A DNA stretch of 64,000 bases from Sulfitobacter mediterraneus (GTDB taxonomy: Bacteria > Pseudomonadota > Alphaproteobacteria > Rhodobacterales > Rhodobacteraceae), in assembly GCF_016801775.1 (NCBI RefSeq), contig NZ_CP069004.1, forward strand, positions 744,001-808,000, in the 5' to 3' direction. The notes below the pieces were generated by a model, which saw only the letters and a list, made by a program, of their open reading frames with translations, ran no database searches and was not told the DNA's origin. The first letter of the stretch is position 1. Every line of letters begins with the position of its first letter. Both the position numbers and the translations under genes were made by a program. Below are positions 17,377-26,357 of this stretch, one piece after another.

Positions 17377-17988
17377 CTAGCCACGCGCCCGTCGCCATGC
17401 GGCCCAGTCTTCGGGCGTGTCGAGATCGGCACGGGCACGAGCGCCTTTCAGCGGAACCAGCTCGACCCGGCCTTCGGCTTTTGCCACCACCTCGCGCCCG
17501 CCGCTGTCGCCATGGAGCGTGGCAAATGCATCAAACAAACTGTTGTGAAAAATGATGGGATGGCCCGCTCCACCTTGAGCCGTTGCGCCGCGCCAGATCT
17601 GGGTGCCGCTGGTCAAATCCACCGCCGCGGCGACCTGGCAAAGGTCCGATACTTCCAAATCTGGCAAATCGCCGAGCAACACCATGGCGCAGGGGGCATT
17701 CCTGGGGAGCGCGGCAAAGCTGTGGCGCAGGCTGGCGTTCATTCCGGTGTCGGCGTCGGGCACTGACAACAGGGTTACATCCAGACCATCAAGCGCCTGA
17801 TAACGTGGATGCGGACGCGGGGGCAGCGCAACCATGACAGCGCCGGTCGTGGCGGATCGGGCCGTCTTGACCTGCCTTCGGATCAGCGGCGCACCGTCCA
17901 CATCCTCCAGCAGCTTGTCACGGCCCTGCATGCGGCGGGATTGCCCCGCCGCAAGCACGATTATGGGAAAGTCGAACACAGCGGTCAT
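17377..17988 (-). CDS. MobA-like nucleotidyltransferase
   Basis: 203-aa NTP transferase of the MocA/MobA-like group. The N-terminal signature is VLAAGQSRRMQGRDKLL near residue 11-27 and the metal-binding LLGDLPDL near 104-111. Relatives include molybdenum cofactor cytidylyltransferase (MocA) and sugar-phosphate nucleotidyltransferases; the nucleotide and acceptor cannot be decided here. No molybdoenzyme genes are adjacent. It converges with the RTX-Hint gene 36 bases away. Confidence 0.83.
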   Translation of the reverse strand: MTAVFDFPIIVLAAGQSRRMQGRDKLLEDVDGAPLIRRQVKTARSATTGAVMVALPPRPHPRYQALDGLDVTLLSVPDADTGMNASLRHSFAALPRNAPCAMVLLGDLPDLEVSDLCQVAAAVDLTSGTQIWRGATAQGGAGHPIIFHNSLFDAFATLHGDSGGREVVAKAEGRVELVPLKGARARADLDTPEDWAAWRRARG

Positions 17989-18019
17989 CCGGGCAGTCTA
18001 GGCCCGGACAACAGGGTTG

Positions 18020-20437
18020 TCAGCCGCGCATCCGCGCCCCTTCGGGATCAAACAGCGGTGTTGTGATCAACTTGGCCGGACGCATCTTGCCCAGAATTTC
18101 GATCTCGACTGCCAGGCCTTCCTCCGCGCGTTCTGTTGGCACAAAGCCCATGGCGATGGATTTCTGCGCATGGTGCGAATAGCCGCCCGAGGTGCAGAAC
18201 CCAACCACAGCGCCGTCCAGCCAGATCGGCTCATAGCCATGCACATCCGCGTCATCCGCATCGACCTCAAAGGCCATCAACTTGCGGGCAGGGGGCGTGG
18301 CCCGTTCTGCTTCGGCGGCTGCGCGGCCAATGAAATCGGTGTTCTTTTTGAAGCTGATAAAGCGGTCCAGCCCGGTTTCGGCAGCAGTGTAATCGGGCGA
18401 GAACTCCGACAACCACGAGCCAAAGAACTTGTCCAGACGCAGGGACATCATCGCACGCATACCAAAGGGCACCATGCCGTGATCCTGACCCGCGCCCCAA
18501 AGCGCGTTCCACAACGCACGTTGGTCCATCGGATCACAGTAGATCTCAAAGCCCAGATCACCTGTGTAGCTGACCCGCTGCACGATACAGGCGACCTGAC
18601 CAATGGTCATTTCCCACACATCGAGGAACTTCATGGTCGAGACATCAGTGCGCGTGCAGGCCTGCAGCACATCGCGGGCCTTGGGGCCAGCAATCTGGAA
18701 GCCGTTGCGGCGATCAGAGATCTTTTCGACCTCAACGCCATCCTCAAGATGGCTCAGGAACCAGCGATGGTGATAGGCCTGCGAGCCATAGGAGGCCGTA
18801 AGCTGGAACAGGTCTTCTGCCAGACAGGAAATGGTGAAATCACCAAACAACTTGCCCTTTTCTGACAGCATTGGCGTCAGGGACAAACGGCCCTTTTGCG
18901 GAACGCGGCCCGCCATGATCCGGTCCAGCCATGCACGCGCCTTTGGTCCTTTGATCAGGAACTTACCAAAGTTCTGCACCTCGTTGATGCCCACTGCGTT
19001 GCGCACGCCAGCCACTTCACGGGCGGTTGCGTCAAAGGCGTCCGAGCGGCGGAAGCTGGGGGTTTCATAGGTTGGCTCGTCGCCTTGGGCGAAGTAGTTT
19101 GGCACTTCAAGGCCAAACTGTTGGCCCCAGACTGCGCCCATTTCCGTAAAGATGTCATACATCGGCGTGGTCCGGTGTGGACGCGCGGCGGGCAGCTCTT
19201 CGTTTGGATAGGCAACAGAAAAGCGTTTTTGATAGTTCTCGATGACCTTGGGAAGGGTGTAGCCCGGCGTGATCCAATCGCCAAAACGCGCCACGTCCAT
19301 CGCCATAACGTCGCGCTCCGGCTCGCCTTCGACCATCCATTGCGCCAGCATCAGGCCAACGCCGCCGCCTTGGCTGAACCCGGCCATAACGCCGCAAGCA
19401 GACCAATAGTTGCGCATGCCCGGCACCGGACCCACCAGCGGGTTGCCATCCGGAGCAAAGGTGAACGGCCCGTGAATAACGTTCTTGACGCCCGCTTTCT
19501 CCAGATCGGGGAAGCGTTTGTAGGCAAAGGCGATGCTGTCTTCGATCTTGTCGAAATCGTCTGGCAACAGATCCTGACCAAAGCTCCAGGAGGTGCCATC
19601 AACGGCCCATGGGCGGCAGGTTTGCTCATAAAATCCGATACACAGACCTTTGCCCTCTTGCCGCAGATAGCTTTCGCCAGCCGGGTCCATCACATGCGGA
19701 TGCTCTTTGCCGTCGGCCATCATTTCGGCGATCAGAGGCACTTCTTCTGTGACAAGGTATTGGTGCTCCATCGGATGCAGCGGGAAATAGACCCCGGCCA
19801 TCGCGCCAACCTCACGCGCCCAAAGGCCACCGGCGTTGACCACATGTTCGGCATGAATGGTGCCTTTGTCAGTGACCACATCCCAGGTGCCATCGGGGCG
19901 CTGGTTGGTCTCTTGGACCATGCAATGTGTCTCAATCGTCGCGCCGCCCATCCGGGCTGCCTTGGCATAGGCGTGGGTGGTGCCGGAGGGGTCGAGGTGC
20001 CCGTCAAGGGGATCGTAAAGCCCGCCAATAATCCCCTCGACAGAGGTCACAGGTGCGATTTTCTTGATCTCTTCGGGTGTGACAATCTCTGTCTCCAGGC
20101 CCATGAAGCGGTGTTTGGCCCGCTCCGCCAAAAGCATGTCAAACCGGTCCTGATTGTCGGCCAGTGTCACGCCGCCCACATGGTGCAACCCGCAGGACAT
20201 GCCGGTAAGCTCTTCCAGCTCCTTGTAAAGGCGAATCGTATAGCCTTGCAGCGCAGCCATATTGGTATCGCCGTTCAAGGTGTGAAAGCCGCCCGCGGCA
20301 TGCCAGGTCGAACCCGAGGTCAGCTCGGAACGCTCCAGCAGCATCACATCGGACCAGCCGAGTTTTGTCAGGTGATACAAAACCGATGCGCCGACGACGC
20401 CGCCACCAATAATTACGACACGGGTTGAGGTCTTCAT
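18020..20437 (-). CDS. FAD-dependent oxidoreductase/GcvT protein, dimethylglycine/sarcosine dehydrogenase-like
   Basis: 805-aa two-part flavoprotein. The N-terminal DAO domain (about 1-400) begins with VVIIGGGVVGASVLYHL and contains SGSTWHAAGG; that His is the covalent FAD site in mammalian dimethylglycine dehydrogenase. The C-terminal GcvT/aminomethyltransferase half (about 430-800) includes FGKFLIKGPKA and ends with a barrel. GcvT passes the released C1 unit to tetrahydrofolate. It likely N-demethylates dimethylglycine, sarcosine or a related amine. The ATG at 20437 has GGAG seven bases upstream. It is divergent from a close paralogue, with a matched palindrome 64-78 bases upstream of each start. 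Confidence 0.88.
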   Translation of the reverse strand: MKTSTRVVIIGGGVVGASVLYHLTKLGWSDVMLLERSELTSGSTWHAAGGFHTLNGDTNMAALQGYTIRLYKELEELTGMSCGLHHVGGVTLADNQDRFDMLLAERAKHRFMGLETEIVTPEEIKKIAPVTSVEGIIGGLYDPLDGHLDPSGTTHAYAKAARMGGATIETHCMVQETNQRPDGTWDVVTDKGTIHAEHVVNAGGLWAREVGAMAGVYFPLHPMEHQYLVTEEVPLIAEMMADGKEHPHVMDPAGESYLRQEGKGLCIGFYEQTCRPWAVDGTSWSFGQDLLPDDFDKIEDSIAFAYKRFPDLEKAGVKNVIHGPFTFAPDGNPLVGPVPGMRNYWSACGVMAGFSQGGGVGLMLAQWMVEGEPERDVMAMDVARFGDWITPGYTLPKVIENYQKRFSVAYPNEELPAARPHRTTPMYDIFTEMGAVWGQQFGLEVPNYFAQGDEPTYETPSFRRSDAFDATAREVAGVRNAVGINEVQNFGKFLIKGPKARAWLDRIMAGRVPQKGRLSLTPMLSEKGKLFGDFTISCLAEDLFQLTASYGSQAYHHRWFLSHLEDGVEVEKISDRRNGFQIAGPKARDVLQACTRTDVSTMKFLDVWEMTIGQVACIVQRVSYTGDLGFEIYCDPMDQRALWNALWGAGQDHGMVPFGMRAMMSLRLDKFFGSWLSEFSPDYTAAETGLDRFISFKKNTDFIGRAAAEAERATPPARKLMAFEVDADDADVHGYEPIWLDGAVVGFCTSGGYSHHAQKSIAMGFVPTERAEEGLAVEIEILGKMRPAKLITTPLFDPEGARMRG

Positions 20438-20500
20438 ATAATTCTCCATTCAATTTGGTCGGAGGTTGCACAGGGCGACCGACCGATTCATGTGGGTTCC

Positions 20501-20515
20501 CGACAAAACATGTCG
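20501..20515. promoter_or_regulatory. Palindrome CGACA-N5-TGTCG, leftward copy
   Basis: A 15-base inverted repeat, CGACAAAACATGTCG, lies 64 bases upstream of the leftward flavoprotein start. It shares the CGACANNNCATGTCG form with the copy at 20630-20644, which suggests a common dimeric regulator. Confidence 0.6.
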
Positions 20516-20553
20516 ATTTTGCCGCATGAATTGAGGCGTTGATATGTGTTGTT

Positions 20554-20583
20554 GCCGGGATCGACTGCTGTCGGTTACCCGGC
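20554..20583. other. Nested dyad in the flavoprotein intergenic region
   Basis: GCCGGG (20554-20559) and CCCGGC (20578-20583) enclose a second inverted repeat, CGAC (20562-20565) and GTCG (20570-20573). It sits between the two palindromes and could be an operator or a transcript hairpin. Confidence 0.35.
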
Positions 20584-20629
20584 CTGCAGACCAAAGACCC
20601 CCAAACAATGCCGGAAACTTTCCATTTGG

Positions 20630-20644
20630 CGACAGGCCATGTCG
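20630..20644. promoter_or_regulatory. Palindrome CGACA-N5-TGTCG, rightward copy
   Basis: A 15-base inverted repeat, CGACAGGCCATGTCG, lies 71 bases upstream of the rightward flavoprotein start. Arm sequence and spacer length match the copy at 20501-20515 exactly. Confidence 0.6.
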
Positions 20645-20715
20645 GGTTCCGGCAATCTGAGTGAATGTGCAAGGGTCAAGTTCTGAGGCAGTGAAACCAA
20701 TTGGAAAGCAAAATC

Positions 20716-23139
20716 ATGCGCACCCAGGCCCAAGCTGTCGTTATCGGAGGCGGCGTTATCGGCTGTTCTATTCTGTACCACCTGACCAAATTGGGGTGGA
20801 CAGATGTTGTCCTGCTGGAGCGGGACGAATTGACCTCAGGATCCACCTGGCACGCGGCGGCCAATATTCACGGATTGCATGACAACAACAACATCACCCG
20901 TATCCAGAACTATACGATGGACCTGTACAATGCGCTTGAAGCCGAAACCGGTCAAAGCTGCGGTGTGTTCCAGCCCGGATCGCTGTATCTGGCCCAGACC
21001 GAAGCCCGCGAGCATCAGTTGCGATTGCAAGCGGCCAAGGCCAAGTACTACGGGTTGAACTTTCACGAGGTCAGCCGCGCCGAAGCCGAGGCGCTGCATC
21101 CGCTGGTCAATTACGACGGCATCCGCTGCATCATGTTTGAACCCTCGGGCGGCAACGTGGACCCGTCAGGCGTGACAAACGCCTATGCGGTGGGTGCACG
21201 GCAAAACGGTGCCGAGATCATCCGCTTTTGCCCTGTCACCGGGACGGAGCAACAGCCTGACGGCACATGGATCGTGCGCACGGAAAAGGGCGATATCAAA
21301 ACCCAATGGGTGGTGAATGCCGCTGGCCTTTGGGGGCGCGAGGTTGCGGCGTTGGCGGGGATCAAACTGCCGCTGCAACCCACAGAGCACCAATATTTCG
21401 TCACCGAAACCATTGCCGAGATTGACGCGCTCGACCGGCGCTTGCCTTCTGTCGCGGACCGCGATGGCGAATATTATCTGCGCCAGGAGGGCAAGGGGCT
21501 GCTGGTCGGGGCTTACGAAAAAGACATGCGGTTCTGGGCCGAGGATGGCACGCCGCAAGGCTTTGGTCATGAATTGTTTGCCGACGATCTGGAACGGATC
21601 GAGGACAACATGATGCGGGCGATCGACCGTGTGCCTGCTGTGGGCGAGGCGGGCATCAAACGGGTGATCAACGGGCCGATGATCTGGTCGCCGGACAGCA
21701 ATGTGCTGTTTGGTCCGGTGCCGGAATTGTCGAATTACTTCTGCTGCAACGGCATCATTCCCGGCTTTTCCCAATCGGGCGGCATGGGTTTGCTGGCCGC
21801 CGATTGGATTGTCACCGGCGAAAGCCGCTATGACATGTTCGCATGGGATGTGGCGCGGTTTGGCGATTGGGCCGATGCGGCCTTTACCAAGGCGCGGGTG
21901 GGCGACCAATACGCCAACCGCTTCAAAATTCACTTCCCGAATGAGGAACGCAGCGCCGGACGCCCGATGCGCAAACGCCCCGCTTATGACACGCAGCGCG
22001 AAATGGGGGCGGTCTTTGGCCTCAACTATGGCTGGGAACATCCGCTGTATTACGGATTCCCCGTTGGTGCGGAGGACGAGACCGAAGGCTTCACCCGTCA
22101 GGGTTGGTGGGATCAGGTTGGCCGCGAATGCAAGATGCTGCGGGACAAGGCCGGGATCATCGACATCTCCAACTTTGCCAAATACGTCTGCAAGGGACCG
22201 GGGGCGGAGGACTGGCTGAATGCCGTCTTTGCCAACAACATGCCACGGGCGGTGGGCCGGTCCTGCCTGACGCCGTTGATTGGCGTGCGCGGTGGCATCG
22301 CTGGAGATTTCACAGTGACCCGCATCGCAGAAGAGGAATTCTGGATCATCGGGTCTGGCATGGCCGAACGCTATCACGCGCGGTTCTTCAAAGAGGTGCC
22401 GCTTCCCGAAGGCACCACGTTCGAAAGCAAGACCGAGGCGGTTTGCGGTTTCAATGTCGCGGGTCCAAAATCACGCGAATTGCTGGGGCGGTTGACCAAT
22501 ACCTCGCTTGCCACCGCAGATTCCCCGTTTATGCGGTCCAAATGGATCGAATTGGCCGGCATTCGCGTTCTGGCCTTGCGGGTGTCCTTCACCGGCGATC
22601 TCGGCTGGGAGCTGCATTGCGCCGTTGAGGATCAGGCACAGCTTTTTGCAGCACTGATCGAAGCGGGCGCAGATTTTGGCGCAGGGCCCGTGGGCAGCCG
22701 CGCATTGATGTCGCTGCGGGTCGAGAAAGGCTACGGGTCCTGGAGCCGCGAATATTCACCCGAATACTGGCCGCAAGAGGTCGGGCTGGACCGGCTTTGC
22801 AAGATGGACAAGGTGTTCCTGAACAAGGCGGCCGTGGCGGAGACCTTGGCCAAATCCCCGCGCGAACATCTGGTCATTCTCGCCTTGGATACCGATGCGA
22901 CAACGGCTTCTAACGCGGATGCCACAGGGGGCGAGCCGATTTTCAAGGATGGCAAAGGCATCGGGCGCGTCACCTCGGGCGCCTATGGCTATACCGTTGG
23001 CCAATCACTGGCCTTGGGTTTTGTCAAAGACGCAGGGCCGGGGGATGAGGTCGAAGTGATGGTTCTGGGCCAGCCGCACAAGGCGGTGATCCTGGCCGAA
23101 CCGCCGTTTGATCCCAAGGGAGAAAAGCTGCGCGCCTGA
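20716..23139 (+). CDS. FAD-dependent oxidoreductase/GcvT protein, paralogue of the divergent gene
   Basis: 807-aa paralogue of the leftward gene, with the same DAO plus GcvT design. The FAD turn is VVIGGGVIGCSILYHL near residue 9-24, and SGSTWHAAANIH carries the likely flavinylation His. The middle has HPLVNYDGI and GPMIWSPDSNVLFGPVPE. The C-terminal half contains YVCKGPGAEDWLN and FTGDLGWELHC, typical of GcvT. ATG 20716 has GGAAAG eight bases upstream. Two paralogues probably handle different N-methylated amines such as sarcosine and dimethylglycine, though which does which cannot be read. It ends before a dispersed hairpin repeat that may terminate it. Confidence 0.88.
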   Translation: MRTQAQAVVIGGGVIGCSILYHLTKLGWTDVVLLERDELTSGSTWHAAANIHGLHDNNNITRIQNYTMDLYNALEAETGQSCGVFQPGSLYLAQTEAREHQLRLQAAKAKYYGLNFHEVSRAEAEALHPLVNYDGIRCIMFEPSGGNVDPSGVTNAYAVGARQNGAEIIRFCPVTGTEQQPDGTWIVRTEKGDIKTQWVVNAAGLWGREVAALAGIKLPLQPTEHQYFVTETIAEIDALDRRLPSVADRDGEYYLRQEGKGLLVGAYEKDMRFWAEDGTPQGFGHELFADDLERIEDNMMRAIDRVPAVGEAGIKRVINGPMIWSPDSNVLFGPVPELSNYFCCNGIIPGFSQSGGMGLLAADWIVTGESRYDMFAWDVARFGDWADAAFTKARVGDQYANRFKIHFPNEERSAGRPMRKRPAYDTQREMGAVFGLNYGWEHPLYYGFPVGAEDETEGFTRQGWWDQVGRECKMLRDKAGIIDISNFAKYVCKGPGAEDWLNAVFANNMPRAVGRSCLTPLIGVRGGIAGDFTVTRIAEEEFWIIGSGMAERYHARFFKEVPLPEGTTFESKTEAVCGFNVAGPKSRELLGRLTNTSLATADSPFMRSKWIELAGIRVLALRVSFTGDLGWELHCAVEDQAQLFAALIEAGADFGAGPVGSRALMSLRVEKGYGSWSREYSPEYWPQEVGLDRLCKMDKVFLNKAAVAETLAKSPREHLVILALDTDATTASNADATGGEPIFKDGKGIGRVTSGAYGYTVGQSLALGFVKDAGPGDEVEVMVLGQPHKAVILAEPPFDPKGEKLRA

Positions 23140-23165
23140 CGGGGCGCAGTGTCTGGATGAAAGCG

Positions 23166-23216
23166 CCGGGGGTTTTGCACCCCCGGACCCCCGCAGAGTA
23201 TTTTGGGCCAAAAAGG
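23166..23216 (+). repeat. Dispersed hairpin repeat, copy 1
   Basis: CCGGGGG (23166-23172) and CCCCCGG (23180-23186) form a 7-bp hairpin. It is followed by ACCCCCGCAGAGTATTTT and GGGCCAAAAAG. The same layout recurs at 37146-37191 (inverted) and 55858-55907. It sits just after the flavoprotein stop and may serve as a terminator. Confidence 0.7.
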
Positions 23217-23228
23217 GCAGGGTTTCCG

Positions 23229-24536
23229 CTAGAGAGGGCGGATCTTCAACTGCGCGATGCGGTTGCCGTCCTTGGCCATCACTTCGAACCGGAAGCCATG
23301 GAAGCTGAAAACCTGACCGGGGGTCGGGATCATCTGCGCCTCGTGGATCACCAGACCGGCAACGGTGTTGGCCTCATCATCGGGCAGGGACCAATCGGTA
23401 GCGCGGTTCAGATCGCGGATCGTCATCGCGCCATCGACGTAATGATGACCGTCCTCCGCCGGGGTCACGTGATGATCGGCATCGGGGTCAAATTCATCGG
23501 TAATCTCGCCCACGATTTCCTCAAGGATGTCTTCCAGCGTGATCAGACCTTGCAGCGACCCGTATTCATCCACCACCAGCGCAAAATGGGTGCGGCGGCG
23601 CAGGAACTGGCGCATCTGTTCATCAAGGGTCGAGGTCTCGGGCACGAAATAGGGTTTCATGGCCACGCTGACCACGTTGAAGTTCTTCAGTTCCGCCGCT
23701 TCGCCATCGGGGCCACCGATCAGCTTGTACATCGCCCTCAGCAGATCTTTGGCATGCACCACGCCGATGATGTTTTCAGGGTCATCGCGATAGACCGGCA
23801 GGCGGGTGTGGTTGGACTGCAGACATTGTTCAAGAATATCAGAGGGCTCTGCCTGGGCATCGATCATCTCAATGCCGGAACGGTGCAGCATGATTTCCTC
23901 CACCACCCGTTCACGCAGATCAAGGGCGCCCAAAATCCGGTCGCGGTCCTCTTTTTCCACCACCCCTTCGGAATGGCCCAGCTGCAATGCGCCAGCGATT
24001 TCTTCGCGCACCGCGAGGATGTTGCTGTCGGGATCAATGGTCACGCCAAAAATCCGGAGAACGGCACGGACAAACAGGCGTACGGCGCTGACCACCGGGG
24101 CAAAGACCAGCACCACCAGCGCGATCGGGCGCGAGACCAGCGCGGCGGCGCGTTCGGCATTGGTAATTGCATAGGTTTTTGGCAGCACCTCCGCAAAGAT
24201 CAGCACCAAAAGGGTCATCACCAGCGTCGCCAGCGCCACACCGGATTCGCCAAAAAGCCGGGTGAACATCGCCGTGGCAAGAGAGGCGGCAAGGATGTTC
24301 ACAAGGTTGTTGCCCAGCAGGACCGAGCCGATCAGACGTTCGTTGTCTTCGGTGATCTTGAGCGCCCGCGTTGCCCCGCGCGAGCCCTTGTCAGCCTGCG
24401 CACGCAATTTCCCCCGCGAGGCCGCGGTCAGGGCCGTCTCGGAGCCGGAGAAGAAGCCGGAGAGGACAAGCAGAAACAAGATGATGCTGCTGCTGATCCA
24501 AAAAGCGCCATCAAGAATAGGTGCGCTGGGTTCCAT
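23229..24536 (-). CDS. HlyC/CorC-family (CNNM-type) membrane protein with CBS domains
   Basis: 435-aa inner-membrane protein. A DUF21/CNNM transmembrane domain (about 1-190) holds LVLSGFFSGSETALTAASRGKL and LLGNNLVNILAASLATA. Two CBS domains follow (about 205-335; HTRLPVYRDDPENIIGVVHAKDLL and FALVVDEYGSLQGLITLEDILEEIVGEI). A CorC_HlyC domain (about 350-432) ends the protein. Family members are linked to Mg2+/Co2+ efflux or resistance. It is divergent from the metallophosphoesterase gene. Confidence 0.92.
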   Translation of the reverse strand: MEPSAPILDGAFWISSSIILFLLVLSGFFSGSETALTAASRGKLRAQADKGSRGATRALKITEDNERLIGSVLLGNNLVNILAASLATAMFTRLFGESGVALATLVMTLLVLIFAEVLPKTYAITNAERAAALVSRPIALVVLVFAPVVSAVRLFVRAVLRIFGVTIDPDSNILAVREEIAGALQLGHSEGVVEKEDRDRILGALDLRERVVEEIMLHRSGIEMIDAQAEPSDILEQCLQSNHTRLPVYRDDPENIIGVVHAKDLLRAMYKLIGGPDGEAAELKNFNVVSVAMKPYFVPETSTLDEQMRQFLRRRTHFALVVDEYGSLQGLITLEDILEEIVGEITDEFDPDADHHVTPAEDGHHYVDGAMTIRDLNRATDWSLPDDEANTVAGLVIHEAQMIPTPGQVFSFHGFRFEVMAKDGNRIAQLKIRPL

Positions 24537-24624
24537 GGGTGTTGTTATCCGTTTGTTTCATTGTAGCAGTGGTTATGGGCATCATGGGCATGTCATTCAA
24601 GGGTGTGCAGGAAGGACAGACGTA

Positions 24625-25443
24625 ATGCGGCATGTTGATTTGGGTGTTTTGGATGATCCGGTCCTGTTGTTTGGCGGCCCCTATTCAAATGCACAGGCCT
24701 TGGGCGCGCTCTTTGCTGCGTCTCAAGATCGCAGGATTGCCCCGCATCAGATGATCTGTACCGGTGACGTTGTGGCCTATTGCGGCGCGCCGCAGCGGAC
24801 CACAGCGATGATCCGGGCGATGAGATGTGCCGTGGTGGCGGGCAACTGCGAGATCCAGTTGGGCAGCGACGCGGCAGATTGCGGTTGCGGCTTTGACGAT
24901 GGCACCGTCTGTGACGTGTTGAGCGCCCGGTGGTACGGATTTGCCGCCCAAGCGCTGAGCGATGGGGACAAAATGTGGATGGCGGCGCGGCCAGATGTGA
25001 TCAGCTTTCACCATCAAGGCAGCCGTTACGGGGTGATTCACGGCGGTGTTCAGGATGTGGCACGCTTTATCTGGGAGACCTCGCCAGAGAGTGTTTTCGC
25101 AGAGGAATGGGACGCATTGGAACGCCGGATCGGGCCGGTGGATCACATCATCGCGGGCCATTGCGGGCTGCCGTTTCTGAAGACCACGCCAAGGGGCCGG
25201 TGGATCAACGCCGGTGTGATCGGCATGCCGCCCCATGACGGGCGGCAACAAACGCGGTTTGCCCTGCTCGATGGCGGCGAGGTGCAGTTTCACCGGCTCA
25301 GCTATGATGTGGAAGCTGCACAGGCCGATATGACAGCCGCAGGGCTGCCAGAGGACTACAAGACCGCACTGCGCACCGGTTATTGGCCGTCCGAGGATGT
25401 CTTGCCTGCCGGTTTACGCTTTGGTGCATCGGCCAGGGGGTGA
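24625..25443 (+). CDS. Metallophosphoesterase family protein
   Basis: 272-aa calcineurin-like phosphoesterase. Expected metal-ligand blocks are visible as LFGGPYSNAQAL, CTGDVVAYCG near residue 47-56, VAGNCEIQLG near 72-81 (GNCE in place of GNHD), and the later histidines HQGSRYGVIHGG and IAGHCGLP. The N-terminal Asp-x-His site is changed to GPYSN, so activity may differ from standard members. It is cysteine-rich in the middle (DCGCGFDDGTVCD). ATG 24625 has GGAAGG about ten bases upstream. Its last 64 bases overlap the 3' end of xerD on the opposite strand. Confidence 0.8.
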   Translation: MRHVDLGVLDDPVLLFGGPYSNAQALGALFAASQDRRIAPHQMICTGDVVAYCGAPQRTTAMIRAMRCAVVAGNCEIQLGSDAADCGCGFDDGTVCDVLSARWYGFAAQALSDGDKMWMAARPDVISFHHQGSRYGVIHGGVQDVARFIWETSPESVFAEEWDALERRIGPVDHIIAGHCGLPFLKTTPRGRWINAGVIGMPPHDGRQQTRFALLDGGEVQFHRLSYDVEAAQADMTAAGLPEDYKTALRTGYWPSEDVLPAGLRFGASARG

Positions 25444-26354
25444 TGATCCAGCACCAGCTCTGACAACCGTTCTTGCAAAACATGGGTGTAAATCTCGGTT
25501 GTGGCCACATCGGCATGGCCAAGCATCGTCTGGATTGCCCGCAGATCGGCGCCATGGGCCAACAGATGCGTGGCAAAGGCGTGGCGCAGGGTATGGGGCG
25601 TGACCTTGGATGGATCGACGCCGCCCGCAACGGCAAATTCCTTGATCAACAGATAGAACCGATGCCGCGTCAGATGGCCCGATGCACCGCGCGAAGGGAA
25701 CAAGAATCGCGACACGGGCTTGCGCAATTTTTCAGCCGCTGCATCCTGTGCGTCACGCTCGATCAGCCATTCGGACAACGCCTCACGCGACGGAGGTGAC
25801 AACGGAACCATACGTTCCTTGCCTCCTTTGCCCATGATCAGCAGCAGCCGCGGATCACCGCGCGTGGCGCTCACAGGCAGGCTGACCAGCTCGCTTACCC
25901 GCATGCCGGTGGCATAAAGCAGTTCCATCAGGCAGGTGTTGCGGATCTGGTCGGATTTGCTGCGCCCGGAATTGCGGGCGGCGTCCAAGAGGGCATCCAC
26001 TTCGGTCTCGCTCAGGATCTTGGGCAGGCGTTTGTCCTGGCCCGGACCGGCGATCTGGATCGCGGGGTTGTCACTGCGCAGCCCTTCTTCAAAGGCAAAG
26101 CGGTAAAGTTGTTTGATCGCGGACAAGCGGCGTGCACGGGTGGATTTGGCCAACCCCTGCGCGTCGCAATGCACCAGATAATCCTCCACATCCGCACGGG
26201 CCGCATCCTGAAAATCGCGGCTGCGGCGGGCCAGAAACAGATCAAAATCCTTCAGATCACGGCCATAGGCCAGTTGCGTGTTGGTCGCGGCGCCCAGTTC
26301 AGCGGCCTGTGCCTCAAGAAAAGATGAAATCCAATGAAACGTGGCGGTTTGCAT
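25380..26354 (-). CDS. xerD: Tyrosine recombinase XerD
   Basis: 324-aa site-specific tyrosine recombinase that, with XerC, resolves chromosome dimers at dif. The N-terminal SAM-like core-binding domain (about 1-90) includes TNTQLAYGRDLKDF. The catalytic domain shows Arg in LYATGMRVSELVSL, Lys in MGKGGKERMVPL, HTLRHAFATHLL (His-x-x-Arg), LGHADVATTEIYTHV (His and the nucleophile Tyr). XerD rather than XerC or an integrase is favoured by length, chromosomal context and similarity to rhodobacterial XerD. The gene converges with and overlaps the metallophosphoesterase gene. Confidence 0.88.
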   Translation of the reverse strand: MQTATFHWISSFLEAQAAELGAATNTQLAYGRDLKDFDLFLARRSRDFQDAARADVEDYLVHCDAQGLAKSTRARRLSAIKQLYRFAFEEGLRSDNPAIQIAGPGQDKRLPKILSETEVDALLDAARNSGRSKSDQIRNTCLMELLYATGMRVSELVSLPVSATRGDPRLLLIMGKGGKERMVPLSPPSREALSEWLIERDAQDAAAEKLRKPVSRFLFPSRGASGHLTRHRFYLLIKEFAVAGGVDPSKVTPHTLRHAFATHLLAHGADLRAIQTMLGHADVATTEIYTHVLQERLSELVLDHHPLADAPKRKPAGKTSSDGQ

Positions 26355-26357
26355 GCA

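Noticed and set aside
18896..20428. 510-codon frame antisense to the leftward flavoprotein gene
   Set aside because: Shadow frame in a G+C-rich gene; the sense frame matches a known family from end to end.
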